Under the pieces are notes generated by a model. The model did no database searches. It was not told the DNA's origin and saw nothing but the letters and a program-made list of their open reading frames with translations. From assembly GCF_029906645.1 (NCBI RefSeq), contig NZ_JARYGZ010000001.1:2349985-2413984 (forward strand): a DNA stretch of 64,000 nt, read 5' to 3'. This document shows, in pieces, positions 28,790 to 37,386 of this stretch. Source of the DNA: Sphingomonas oryzagri. Lineage in GTDB: Bacteria > Pseudomonadota > Alphaproteobacteria > Sphingomonadales > Sphingomonadaceae. Positions within the stretch are counted from its first letter, which is position 1, and the number at the start of each line of letters is the position of its first letter. A program made the translations under genes and the position numbers.

Positions 28790-29974
28790 CTACCCGCCAT
28801 TTTCGTCTGGCTCCGTCTCGCTCGCCGCGTGTATCTGGTCACCGCTAATCAATATTCGGAAGGAGGGAGCAACCGTCCCACCGAATTGACCGGATGCCAG
28901 CGCCGGACCGCTAAGCGCGTCGCATCCCTCCATTCCCCACCGGTCGATGAAACTGATCACGTCGAGTTCACCAGTGACCCACCAGCAATAGGCCTGCTGC
29001 GGCTTCGACGCCGGATTTCCTGCTACGAGCCCGGTCCCGTTGACCGGACGCCACGGCCCTTCGAGCTGATCCGCGACCATTGCGTAGAGTCCATTGGGGC
29101 CGGATGGACCACCCGGCGCGAAACGCGACCGCTGCGTCGACCAAAAGAGGTAGTATCGGTTCGCATGGAAGACGACGTGCGGCCGCTCCAGCTCGGCATT
29201 GACCCCGACCGCAGACAGAAGCGGACGCTGCAATTTCCAGCACCCGTCGATCCGCGTCGCCAGGCCAATCACCCCGCCATAGGGCTCGTCGGTCCAGCCT
29301 GCGGAACCGGTGAAGAGGAGATGTTCGGAGGCGTCGGCGGGATCGCGGAAGTAGCCTGGGTCGCGGAAGCCCCTAATCAGACCGAAGTCCGGCTCCCGTT
29401 GGTCGGCGCGCGCATAGCATGCGCCATCGGCGACGACGGATTCGACCGGCTCGGTCCAACCTCCGAGATGGGGATGCCCGTCCTCAATCCGGAGGAGGCC
29501 CCGCGTCTCGAACAGTCGCTGCTCGAAGGTGCGCTCTCTCCCAGCCCGACCCGCCGCGGTGAAATACATGGTGAGCGTCGCGCCGTCCGATCCGAGCACC
29601 GCAGATCCCGACCATTCACGACTCCCGGGTGTGAACCCGTTCGGGAAGGTGTTGCCATGATCGAGCCAACCGTCAGAGCCGCGGCTGAATAGCCGGATCC
29701 GCGCCATGTCGTGGCGCAGGTCGGGGTCGGGCAGACGAGGCGCGGTGAGGAAGAACCAGAAGCTGCGGCCGTCGGCGATCAGGGTGGAGCCGTCTTCATG
29801 GGCGATCGGCCACATGTCCCAGACGACGTGACCCGTCAGCAACGGGACGACGTCACGCTCCACGATCACGGGCAGCGACGCATCCGCCTGCATCGGAATA
29901 GCCGCGACCTGCTCGGGCCGCCACCGCGACACCGCATCCATATTGAAATCGGTTCGGAAGTTCACGGCGTTCAC
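28790..29974 (-). CDS. GH68 family enzyme (levansucrase/beta-fructofuranosidase type), leaderless
   Basis: A 394-residue glycoside hydrolase family 68 protein. The nucleophile is Asp53 in VWDMWP, the transition-state stabiliser is Asp205 in GFRDPGYF, and the general acid/base is Glu263 in NAELERPHVV. EWSGS (about 120-124) is also conserved. GH68 enzymes split sucrose or raffinose at the fructosyl bond and either hydrolyse it or build levan or fructo-oligosaccharides. There is no signal peptide, so it is probably cytosolic, although some Zymomonas GH68 enzymes are released without one. It overlaps galK by four bases (ATGA) as the last gene of the operon. With two alpha-galactosidases nearby, sucrose left from raffinose is the likely substrate. 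Confidence 0.92.
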   Translation of the reverse strand: MNAVNFRTDFNMDAVSRWRPEQVAAIPMQADASLPVIVERDVVPLLTGHVVWDMWPIAHEDGSTLIADGRSFWFFLTAPRLPDPDLRHDMARIRLFSRGSDGWLDHGNTFPNGFTPGSREWSGSAVLGSDGATLTMYFTAAGRAGRERTFEQRLFETRGLLRIEDGHPHLGGWTEPVESVVADGACYARADQREPDFGLIRGFRDPGYFRDPADASEHLLFTGSAGWTDEPYGGVIGLATRIDGCWKLQRPLLSAVGVNAELERPHVVFHANRYYLFWSTQRSRFAPGGPSGPNGLYAMVADQLEGPWRPVNGTGLVAGNPASKPQQAYCWWVTGELDVISFIDRWGMEGCDALSGPALASGQFGGTVAPSFRILISGDQIHAASETEPDENGG

Positions 29975-31137
29975 CTGGCCTCGGTCAAGAGGCCAGCACC
30001 GGCGCTGGCCTGTTCGATCATAATGAGCGGTGAGCCGCCATCCGGGGTGCGATAGCCGTTCAGCACGGCTTCCCGGACCCGCTCGACGATCTCAACCGGC
30101 ATGACGGCGACAACGGCGCCGCCGAACCCGCCGCCGGTCTGACGCGCGCCGCCCCTCTCGCCGATCGCCTTGGCAAGGATCGCCGACAGTCTATCGGTGT
30201 GCTCGACCGTTATTCCGAAGTCGTCGCGCATCGAAACGTGGCTCTCGGCCATCAGCCTGCCCAAGGATGCGAGATCCCCGGCCCGCAACGCGCCTGCCGC
30301 GTCCAAGGTCCGGGCGTTTTCGGTGACGATGTGCCGCGCTCGCCGGAACGTCTCTTCCGGCATGCAGGCGCGGCCGTCCTCGAGGCCGGCGAGATCCACG
30401 TCGCGCAAAGCCTTCACGCCGAGCGCCGCCGCCGCTTCCTCACACTGGGCCCGGCGACGGTTATAGTGACCCTCGACAAGCCCCCTAACGACGCCCGACT
30501 GCACGATCATTACGGCCGTGCCGTCAGGAACCGTGACGGCTTCGAGCAAAAGCGATCGGCAGTCGATCAGGAGCGCGGCGCCGGCCTGGGTCGCCGCCGA
30601 GGCGATCTGGTCAAGGTTCCCGCATCTCATGCCGACGAAGTCGTTCTCCGCCTCCTGGGCCATCAGCGCGATCTCCGTCGCCGGGACGTCGTCATGCCCG
30701 GCTGCCGCGAGCATGGCGTGGCAGACCGCCACCTCCAGCGATGCCGAAGACGAAAGCCCCGTCCCCTTGGGGATGTCTCCGGCGATCGCCATGTCGACCC
30801 CGGTATGGCCGAACCCGCGCCGCGCGAGGACGTCGACGCTGCCGCGCACATAGTCGCGCCATCCCGCGCCTTCCGCGCGCCGGATCGGCGTTTCGATCCA
30901 GAAGCCATCCACTTCGCCATCGAAATCGAGGGCGACCGATCGCACGAGGCGATCCGGCCGGGGTCGCACAGCGATCCGCGTCTCCACGCCGATTGCGACC
31001 GGCAGCGCGAAGCCGTCGTTGTAGTCCGTGTGTTCGCCGATCAGGTTGACCCGCCCCGGCGCCCGGACAACGAAATCCGGATTTCCCCCGAATGCTGACC
31101 CGAAGCCTGCGAGCAGCCTTTCGTGAAGCGCACTCAT
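29971..31137 (-). CDS. galK: Galactokinase
   Basis: A 388-residue GHMP-family kinase that phosphorylates galactose to galactose-1-phosphate with ATP in the cytoplasm (Leloir pathway). The galactokinase signature GRVNLIGEHTDYNDGFALP is near residues 28-46. The ATP-binding GHMP motif KGTGLSSSASLEVAV is near 120-135, and the third motif (ARQTGGGFGGAVVAV) is near the C-terminus. Length is normal for bacterial GalK. Four-base overlaps with galT upstream and the GH68 gene downstream indicate translational coupling. It works on galactose released by the two alpha-galactosidases of the locus. Confidence 0.96.
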   Translation of the reverse strand: MSALHERLLAGFGSAFGGNPDFVVRAPGRVNLIGEHTDYNDGFALPVAIGVETRIAVRPRPDRLVRSVALDFDGEVDGFWIETPIRRAEGAGWRDYVRGSVDVLARRGFGHTGVDMAIAGDIPKGTGLSSSASLEVAVCHAMLAAAGHDDVPATEIALMAQEAENDFVGMRCGNLDQIASAATQAGAALLIDCRSLLLEAVTVPDGTAVMIVQSGVVRGLVEGHYNRRRAQCEEAAAALGVKALRDVDLAGLEDGRACMPEETFRRARHIVTENARTLDAAGALRAGDLASLGRLMAESHVSMRDDFGITVEHTDRLSAILAKAIGERGGARQTGGGFGGAVVAVMPVEIVERVREAVLNGYRTPDGGSPLIMIEQASAGAGLLTEAR

Positions 31138-32162
31138 ACGGTCTCCAGTTCTGGGCTCACGGCGCGCAGTCGCTCGGCGGCCTGTTCCGGTGTGAGGTCG
31201 CGCTGCGCCTCGGCGAGCATCTCAAACCCGACCATGAATTTGCGCACCGCGGCCGAGCGTAGAAGCGGCGGGTAGAAATGGGCGTGGAGCCGCCATCCGC
31301 TCGTGCCGTCGACCCCGTGGGGGGCGCCATGCCAACCCATGGAATAGGGGAAGCGCGTGCCGAACAGATTGTCGTATCGCGCGGTCAGACGGCGGACGAC
31401 CCGCGCCAGGTCGTCCCGACTTGAACCTCGGAGTTCCTCCAGCCGGACGACCGGATCTCGGGCGATCAGCAGGGTCTCGAAGGGCCAGCTCGCCCACCAG
31501 GGGACGATCGCCAGCCAGTGCTCGCTCTCCTCTACCGCCCGACGCCCGCCGGCCTCGGCTCTCGCGACCGCGTCGAGCAGCGTCTCCCCATGGAGATCCA
31601 GCCAAGCCCGCTGACGTCGGTCCTCGCGCGCGATCTCGCTGGGCACGAAGTCGCTGGCCCACACCTGTCCGTGGGGATGCGGGTTCGAGCACCCCATCAT
31701 CGAGCCCTTGTTCTCGAAGATCTGGACGTGGTCGTATATCGCGCCGAGCTCGGCGGATTGCGAGCACCATGTCTCGACGACAGCCCGCACCTCCGCTTCT
31801 CCGAGCTCCGGCAGGCTCCGGCCGTGGTGCGGCGAGAAGCAGATCACCCGCGCCTCTCCGCGCGCCTCGCCGACCTCGAACAGAGGATCGCACCCCTCTG
31901 GCAGCGGCGTGTCGGGCTGCACGGCCGCGAAGTCGTTGCCGAAGACGAAGGGTCCCTCATAGTCGGGATTGCACTCGCCGCTGACCCGCATGTTTCCGGG
32001 GCACAGGTAGCATCCGGGATCGTGATCGACCACATGGCCCGCTTCCGGTGGCGCCGTCTCGCCCTGCCACGGGCGTTTGGCGCGGTGCGGAGACACAAGC
32101 ACCCACTGGCCGGTCAGCAGGTTGCGGCGTCGATGCGGATGTTCTGCCGGGTCGAAGCTCAT
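31134..32162 (-). CDS. galT: Galactose-1-phosphate uridylyltransferase
   Basis: A 342-residue HIT-superfamily enzyme that exchanges galactose-1-phosphate with UDP-glucose (Leloir pathway). The uridylylated active-site motif is NPHPHGQVWAS (His162-Pro-His164). A zinc-site CYLCPGN lies near residue 52, and the substrate-binding YSMGWHGAP is near the C-terminus. It overlaps the GH36 gene before it and galK after it by four bases each. There is no galE or galM in the window, so the epimerase must be encoded elsewhere. Confidence 0.96.
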   Translation of the reverse strand: MSFDPAEHPHRRRNLLTGQWVLVSPHRAKRPWQGETAPPEAGHVVDHDPGCYLCPGNMRVSGECNPDYEGPFVFGNDFAAVQPDTPLPEGCDPLFEVGEARGEARVICFSPHHGRSLPELGEAEVRAVVETWCSQSAELGAIYDHVQIFENKGSMMGCSNPHPHGQVWASDFVPSEIAREDRRQRAWLDLHGETLLDAVARAEAGGRRAVEESEHWLAIVPWWASWPFETLLIARDPVVRLEELRGSSRDDLARVVRRLTARYDNLFGTRFPYSMGWHGAPHGVDGTSGWRLHAHFYPPLLRSAAVRKFMVGFEMLAEAQRDLTPEQAAERLRAVSPELETV

Positions 32163-34276
32163 GCCGCCTCCATTTCGTAGACGGCGACGCTCTCGGCCTT
32201 CATCGCCGGGGTCGGCAGACCGGCCTGGGCCAGCCAGTCGCCATCGAAAACCTCGCCCGCCTCGCGCATTCGCGCGAAGAGCGGGGCGTCCGGCGCCGGA
32301 TGGCCGGCTTCCGACGCCAGATGCAGCAGCCGTACGCGGAGCGGGCCCGCTCCCGCGCAGTGCGGCAACACGATCGACGGCGGACGACGAAGATGTCCGG
32401 GCGCGGTCCGCGTCACTATCAACAGCCCCCTGCCCGCTTCGCCGTGCGCCTGCCAGACGAGACCGTCGGGCCCTTCGCCGAGCCAGACGCGGCCATGGTG
32501 CAGTCTGTCACGCAGCGCCTTGTAGCGCGCGACGCCGTCCGCGAGCAGCGCTTCGTTCGCCTCGTCCAGCGTGGCGGGATCCAGCTCGATACCGAAATGG
32601 CCAGGCAGCGCGACCGCGCTCCGGAACGCCATACCCTGGCTGCGTCCGGTCGAATGCGCAGGGCTCGCGCCGACGTGCGAGCCCATCATCTCGGGCGGCA
32701 TGAAAGCCAGAAAGCCCCGCTGCATCTCGACCCTGCTCGTCGCGTCGATGCAGTCGCTCGTCCAGAAGCGGTGGCAGCGCTCGGCTATCCCTGCGTCGAT
32801 TCGCCCGCCGCCGCCGGCGCACGCCTCGATCTCAAGCCCGGGATAGGCGGCCAGCAGCCTGTCGAAGAGCGCGTAGGCGCCGACGACCTGATCGTGGTAG
32901 CGGGCCCGGCCGTCCGCTCCGCCGGCCGCGACCAGATCGCGGTTGTGATCCCATTTCAGGTAGGCGATCGGTAGGCCCGAAAGTAGCTCGTCCAGCCTGT
33001 CGAAGAGATGATCGCGCACATCGCTTCTTCCCAGGTCCAGAACCAGCTGGTGACGGGCCGTGAGCAGCGGCTGACCATCGATCTGGAGGATCCATTCGGG
33101 ATGGGCACGGAACAGGTCGCTGTCCGGGCTGACCATTTCGGGCTCCACCCAAAGGCCGAACTCCATGCCGAGCGACGTCACGTGCCCGGCGAGTGGACCT
33201 AGCCCGCGCGGATATTTGCGAGGGTCGGCTACCCAGTCCCCGAGCGCCGCCTCATCGTTATCCCGTCCGCGGAACCAGCCGTCGTCGACCACGAAGCGTT
33301 CAGCGCCAAGCACGGCAGCTCGCGTGGCGAGTTCCTTAAGGCTCGATTCGTCTTGAGCGAAGTAGAGCCCTTCCCAGCTGTTGAGATGGACCGGCCGCGG
33401 ACGCATTCCCTCCCGCGGCCATGGCGCCCGTCGGCGGATCGCCGCATGGAAGTTCTGCGACGCGCCGTTGAGACCATCGGCGGAGAAGGTCGCCAGCATC
33501 GCCGGCGTTCGATACGAGGCGCCCGGAGAAAGCACAATCTCGCCGGGCGCGAACGCCTCGCCCATCTGAAGCGTCCACAGTCCGTCGTCATCGCACGCCA
33601 CCTCGATACGGTGGTTGCCAGACCAGGCGAGCTGCGCTGCGTAGGTCCGGCCGGCGTGACGCGTGCCCCCCGGCCCCGAGATAAAGACGCCAGGGGGGCC
33701 CGCATGCCCGGTGAGTCCACGCCGGTTCTCCCGCACCCACGAGTCCGACGGCATGGCGACCAGCACCGGAGCGAACTCCGCAGTGTGACGTCCCGTGAAG
33801 GCTCGCAAGGTTTCGCAGTCCGCCGGCAGAGGCAGCGTCGCCGCAGCAAGCCACTCGATCGAAAGCGGCGTGTCGCCATCGTTGCGGACCAGCGTCGAAA
33901 GGGTCAGGACGTCGGACTTGGCGTCGAGCGCGACCTCCTGCTCGAGCGAGATCCGCGCAACCGGATCGGTCAGCAGCATTAGTATGCGCGCCCCGTCCGC
34001 CTCCGTCCTGACATGCCGGAACCGATGCGAGAAACTACGGCCGTCGCGATGGGCGCGCAGAGCCGGCGCACCGAACCGTCCCGACCCGAACGCTGGCGCG
34101 ACGTCCAGGGGCTGGTCAACGTCGAGCGAGAAGGAGGCAGGCGGACGCCCGTCAGAAAGAGACGCGAGCGCCGTCATGCCGACACGCGCCCCCCACCAGC
34201 GCCAAAGCGGAGGAAGGTCGGATCGCTTCTCGAGCACGAGGCTCATGGCTGTGCCGTGAAGAGCGAGCATCTCCAT
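32159..34276 (-). CDS. GH36 alpha-galactosidase, cytosolic
   Basis: A 705-residue GH36 alpha-galactosidase. Substrate-side motifs are VVDDGWFRGRDND and GLWVEPEMVSPDSDL; the nucleophile Asp is in YLKWDHNRDL; the acid/base Asp is in the segment ACAGGGGRIDAG ... FWTSDCIDATSR. There is no signal peptide, so it should act in the cytoplasm on raffinose-type or melibiose-type sugars brought in by the permease just upstream. The ATG at 34276 shares its first base with the permease stop (TGATG). The frame remains open upstream, but that sequence is antisense-type to the permease gene. Length matches bacterial GH36 (about 700-730). Confidence 0.94.
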   Translation of the reverse strand: MEMLALHGTAMSLVLEKRSDLPPLWRWWGARVGMTALASLSDGRPPASFSLDVDQPLDVAPAFGSGRFGAPALRAHRDGRSFSHRFRHVRTEADGARILMLLTDPVARISLEQEVALDAKSDVLTLSTLVRNDGDTPLSIEWLAAATLPLPADCETLRAFTGRHTAEFAPVLVAMPSDSWVRENRRGLTGHAGPPGVFISGPGGTRHAGRTYAAQLAWSGNHRIEVACDDDGLWTLQMGEAFAPGEIVLSPGASYRTPAMLATFSADGLNGASQNFHAAIRRRAPWPREGMRPRPVHLNSWEGLYFAQDESSLKELATRAAVLGAERFVVDDGWFRGRDNDEAALGDWVADPRKYPRGLGPLAGHVTSLGMEFGLWVEPEMVSPDSDLFRAHPEWILQIDGQPLLTARHQLVLDLGRSDVRDHLFDRLDELLSGLPIAYLKWDHNRDLVAAGGADGRARYHDQVVGAYALFDRLLAAYPGLEIEACAGGGGRIDAGIAERCHRFWTSDCIDATSRVEMQRGFLAFMPPEMMGSHVGASPAHSTGRSQGMAFRSAVALPGHFGIELDPATLDEANEALLADGVARYKALRDRLHHGRVWLGEGPDGLVWQAHGEAGRGLLIVTRTAPGHLRRPPSIVLPHCAGAGPLRVRLLHLASEAGHPAPDAPLFARMREAGEVFDGDWLAQAGLPTPAMKAESVAVYEMEAA

Positions 34277-35610
34277 CACGCCGGGATCGTCACCCGTCCG
34301 GCAACGCGACCCTCGCGCACGGTCAGCACCGCTCCCGCCGCGCACATCATCAGCACACCGGCAAGCCCGAGCGCGTTGCGCGGGTCGCCTCCGAGCAGGC
34401 TTCCATAAAATAAAGGGACGGTCAGCGCGAAAAGGATCATCGGAACGACGATCATCATGTTGAAAATGCCCATGTAGACGCCGGTGCGCTCCGGCGGGAT
34501 GGCTCCGGCGAGGATGACGTAGGGGTTGCCCATCATGCTCGCCCAGCCGATGCCGATGCCCACCGCCGGGCCGAACAGCAGCGCCTTGTCCGAGACGTGC
34601 GGCAGCCACAGCATGCCGATGCCCGCAAGCATGAGGCAACCGGCATGCACGACCCCCGCCCCGAACCGCCTGGCAAGAGGAACCATCGCGAAAGCGGCGA
34701 CGAACGCGACGGCGTTGTAGAAAGCCGCCGTTACGCCGTTGGTGAGAACCGCGCTGTGGAACCCCGAGCTGTCGGGAACGTCGGTGGCGTAGACCGAGCG
34801 TGCGATCGAATAGACGACGTAGTTCCAGTAGATCGAGATAGCATACCATTGGAAGAGGCTCATTAATGCGAGCTTGCGCATCGCGACCGGCATGTCCCGG
34901 ATCGCGCGCGCGATCTCTGCGAGCGTGGCGCCGACGGTCCGGGGCTCGGCCGCGATCCGGGCCCGCTCGGCGAGCGACAGGGGGAGTTCGGGAACGCGGC
35001 GCACCGACCACAGGATCGTCGCGAGCGACAGCACGGCGCCGATCATGAAGACCGTCCGAACCGTGTAAGGAATGTGGTGCGCGTCGACCCAGTCCTGGTT
35101 CATGCCTAGCCAGACCAGAACCGACGGCGTCAGGAAGGCCAGCGCCTGGGCGAGCCCCGTGAACGCGCTTTGGGTGAGAAACCCGATCTCGTGCTGGCTG
35201 GCGTGGAGCCTGTCCGACACGTAGGCCCGGTAGGGCTCCATCGTGGTGTTGTTGCCGGCATCCAGCAGCCAGAGGATCAGCGCCGCCATCAGGATGGAAC
35301 CCGACAGCGGCATCAGGAACAGCCCCGTCGAACAGATCGCGGCACCGACGAGGAAATAGGGTGTGCGCCGCCCGAAGCGGCTGTCGGTCCGATCGCTCAT
35401 CGCTCCGATGACAGGCTGGATCAGCAGGCCCGTCATCGGCCCGGCGAGCGCCAGCAGGGGCAGCATCGCCTCACTCGCGCCGAGATAGGAATAGATTGGC
35501 GCCATGTTGCCCTGCTGCAAGCCGAAGCTGAACTGGAGGCCCAGGAAGCCGAGATTCATTTCCAGCACACGGGGGAACGTCAGTATCGGCTTGTGGTCGG
35601 GGTGGCGCAT
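34276..35610 (-). CDS. MFS sugar permease (GPH/SLC45-like)
   Basis: A 444-residue, 12-helix transporter of the sugar-cation-symporter type. It has [14 protein letters not shown] near residue 35, the motif-A equivalent [19 protein letters not shown], a central [20 protein letters not shown], and the second-half [19 protein letters not shown]. The DxSxxFGRRxP motif is characteristic of sucrose, maltose and alpha-galactoside carriers. It is the first gene of the five-gene operon, with GAGAGG upstream of ATG 35610. A LacI-type operator lies 75-90 bases upstream. It probably imports raffinose, melibiose or sucrose across the inner membrane; which of these is inference. Confidence 0.9.
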   Translation of the reverse strand: MRHPDHKPILTFPRVLEMNLGFLGLQFSFGLQQGNMAPIYSYLGASEAMLPLLALAGPMTGLLIQPVIGAMSDRTDSRFGRRTPYFLVGAAICSTGLFLMPLSGSILMAALILWLLDAGNNTTMEPYRAYVSDRLHASQHEIGFLTQSAFTGLAQALAFLTPSVLVWLGMNQDWVDAHHIPYTVRTVFMIGAVLSLATILWSVRRVPELPLSLAERARIAAEPRTVGATLAEIARAIRDMPVAMRKLALMSLFQWYAISIYWNYVVYSIARSVYATDVPDSSGFHSAVLTNGVTAAFYNAVAFVAAFAMVPLARRFGAGVVHAGCLMLAGIGMLWLPHVSDKALLFGPAVGIGIGWASMMGNPYVILAGAIPPERTGVYMGIFNMMIVVPMILFALTVPLFYGSLLGGDPRNALGLAGVLMMCAAGAVLTVREGRVAGRVTIPA

Positions 35611-35683
35611 CGTCGTCGAATCCTCTCGAACCCAATTTCGGTCTTCGCCGATCGACCGGGATATGGCATAGCGATCCGAAAGA

Positions 35684-35697
35684 TACAATCGATTGCA
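35684..35697. promoter_or_regulatory. LacI-type operator O1 (permease operon / halogenase)
   Basis: TACAATCGATTGCA contains the perfect palindrome CAATCGATTG (35686-35695). It sits between the divergent permease operon (ATG 35610) and the halogenase gene (ATG 35735), about 38 bases upstream of the latter. The same core occurs upstream of the receptor gene and between the second alpha-galactosidase and the lacI-type gene. One regulator could therefore control both directions. Confidence 0.8.
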
Positions 35698-35734
35698 ATC
35701 ACGGTTTTCCGGGCTTTCGATCAGGAGGGGACAC

Positions 35735-37255
35735 ATGACCGAAACTGCATCACGGACCGATTCGCGCATCCGAAGCATCCTGATCGTGGGGGGAGGAACT
35801 GCCGGCTGGATGACCGCGGCCGCTCTCGCGCACGCTTTGCCGAGTGGCTGCACGATCCGGCTGGTCGAATCCGACGAGATCGGGACCGTCGGCGTCGGCG
35901 AGGCGACCATCCCACCCATACGGCTCTTCAACGAAACGCTCGGAATCGATGAAGCCGAATTCGTCCGCGAGACGAAAGGCAGCTTCAAGCTCGGCATCGA
36001 GTTCGTGAACTGGGGCCGTGACGGCCACCGCTACTTCCACCCCTTCGGGACCTACGGGAAGCCGTTCGACCTGCTCGCGGTCCACCAGCACTGGCTGGCG
36101 GCGCGCGCCGCCGGCTCGACGATCCCGCTCGAGGATCTGTGCATGGCCTGGGGCGCCGCGCGCTCGAACCGCTTCGCCCGGCCGCTCGGCGATCCGCGCC
36201 ACGTCGGATCGACCTTCGATTACGCCTACCATTTCGACGCTGGCCTCTATGCGGGCTTCCTGCGCCGCTACGCGGAAGCCCGCGGCGTCCGGCGCATCGA
36301 GGGCAAGGTCGCCGACGTGACGCTTGACGGCGAAACTGGCCACGTCGCCTCGGTAACGCTTGCGGACGGCCACTCGATCACTGCCGAGCTCTTCATCGAC
36401 TGCTCGGGCTTTCGCGGACTGCTCATCGAAGGCGCCTTGGAAACGGGATACGATGACTGGCGCCACTGGCTCCCCTGCGACAGGGCGGTAGCGGTGCCGG
36501 GAAGCTCCGCTGGACCCTTCACCCCCTACACCCGTTCGACCGCCCACGGGGCCGGCTGGCAATGGCGGATCCCGCTCCAGCACCGCGTCGGCAACGGCTA
36601 CGTATATTGTTCCGAGCACATCTCCGACGACGAGGCGGCAGCGACCGTTCTGGGCAACATCGACGGCGAGCCCCTCGCCGAGCCGCGCGTCCTCCGGTTC
36701 CTCACGGGACGGAGGCGGCGGTTCTGGAACCGCAACGTGGTCGCGATCGGTCTCTCGGGCGGCTTCATGGAGCCGCTCGAGTCGACCAGCATTCATCTAA
36801 TTCAGGCAGGGATCGCCAAGCTACTCGCGCTTTTCCCCGACCGCGACTTCGATCCAATGGTGACTGACGAATATAACCGCATCGCGATCACCGAGTTTGA
36901 GCGGATCCGCGACTTCCTGATCCTCCATTACAAGCTGACCGAGCGCACCGACACGCCGCTGTGGCGATATTGCCGCGACATGGCGGTGCCCGATACATTG
37001 GCGGTCAAGATAGAGCACTTCCGGCGCAACGGCCGCCTGATCGCGCGAGACATGGATCTCTTCGGTCCGGCCAGCTGGCTCGCGGTCCACGTCGGGCAAA
37101 ACAATATACCTCATGGCGACGATCCGCTGATCGGCTACCTCACCGATCCGACTGCGAGCCGAAGCTTCGTCGAACGCCTGGCCGGAGCCATATCGCGCAC
37201 CGAGGACGCGATGCCCCTTCACGCCGACGCAGTCCGCCAGATGATCACCGGGTAA
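35735..37255 (+). CDS. Flavin-dependent tryptophan-halogenase-like protein
   Basis: A 506-residue protein of the flavin-dependent halogenase family (PrnA/RebH/BrvH-like). It has the FAD-binding [13 protein letters not shown] near residue 22 and GEATIPPIR. The catalytic Lys is in [15 protein letters not shown], the halogenase signature [17 protein letters not shown] is near residue 275, and [13 protein letters not shown] follows. All residues expected for a working enzyme are visible. Its role in a sugar locus is unknown. Related proteins next to TonB receptors in Brevundimonas and Xanthomonas can halogenate indole-type compounds, but their natural substrates are not established. GGAGGGG precedes ATG 35735, and the operator O1 upstream suggests control together with the sugar genes. 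No flavin reductase gene is nearby. Confidence 0.92.
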   Translation: MTETASRTDSRIRSILIVGGGTAGWMTAAALAHALPSGCTIRLVESDEIGTVGVGEATIPPIRLFNETLGIDEAEFVRETKGSFKLGIEFVNWGRDGHRYFHPFGTYGKPFDLLAVHQHWLAARAAGSTIPLEDLCMAWGAARSNRFARPLGDPRHVGSTFDYAYHFDAGLYAGFLRRYAEARGVRRIEGKVADVTLDGETGHVASVTLADGHSITAELFIDCSGFRGLLIEGALETGYDDWRHWLPCDRAVAVPGSSAGPFTPYTRSTAHGAGWQWRIPLQHRVGNGYVYCSEHISDDEAAATVLGNIDGEPLAEPRVLRFLTGRRRRFWNRNVVAIGLSGGFMEPLESTSIHLIQAGIAKLLALFPDRDFDPMVTDEYNRIAITEFERIRDFLILHYKLTERTDTPLWRYCRDMAVPDTLAVKIEHFRRNGRLIARDMDLFGPASWLAVHVGQNNIPHGDDPLIGYLTDPTASRSFVERLAGAISRTEDAMPLHADAVRQMITG

Positions 37256-37292
37256 CGCTCATACGCCTGCAAACTCCATCACGAAACACCTC

Positions 37293-37306
37293 TGCAATCG
37301 ATTGTA
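37293..37306. promoter_or_regulatory. LacI-type operator O2 (receptor promoter)
   Basis: TGCAATCGATTGTA with the core CAATCGATTG at 37295-37304. It is centred 23 bases from the next operator, which is close to two helical turns, so two dimers could bind the same face or one tetramer could bind both. It lies in the gap between the halogenase gene and the TonB receptor, about 90 bases before the receptor start. Confidence 0.8.
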
Positions 37307-37313
37307 ATTTTTC

Positions 37314-37331
37314 ATTGCAATCGATTGCAAT
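37314..37331. promoter_or_regulatory. LacI-type operator O3 (receptor promoter), best palindrome
   Basis: ATTGCAATCGATTGCAAT is a perfect 18-bp palindrome, the strongest of the four sites. It lies 55 bases before the receptor GTG, where it would overlap the promoter. The central CpG and outward symmetry are typical for LacI/GalR proteins. Confidence 0.85.
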
Positions 37332-37386
37332 TAGTTTAGGCATATGCCGACTCATGCGCCGGAGAGCGCTTTTGGAGGGGATCGCC

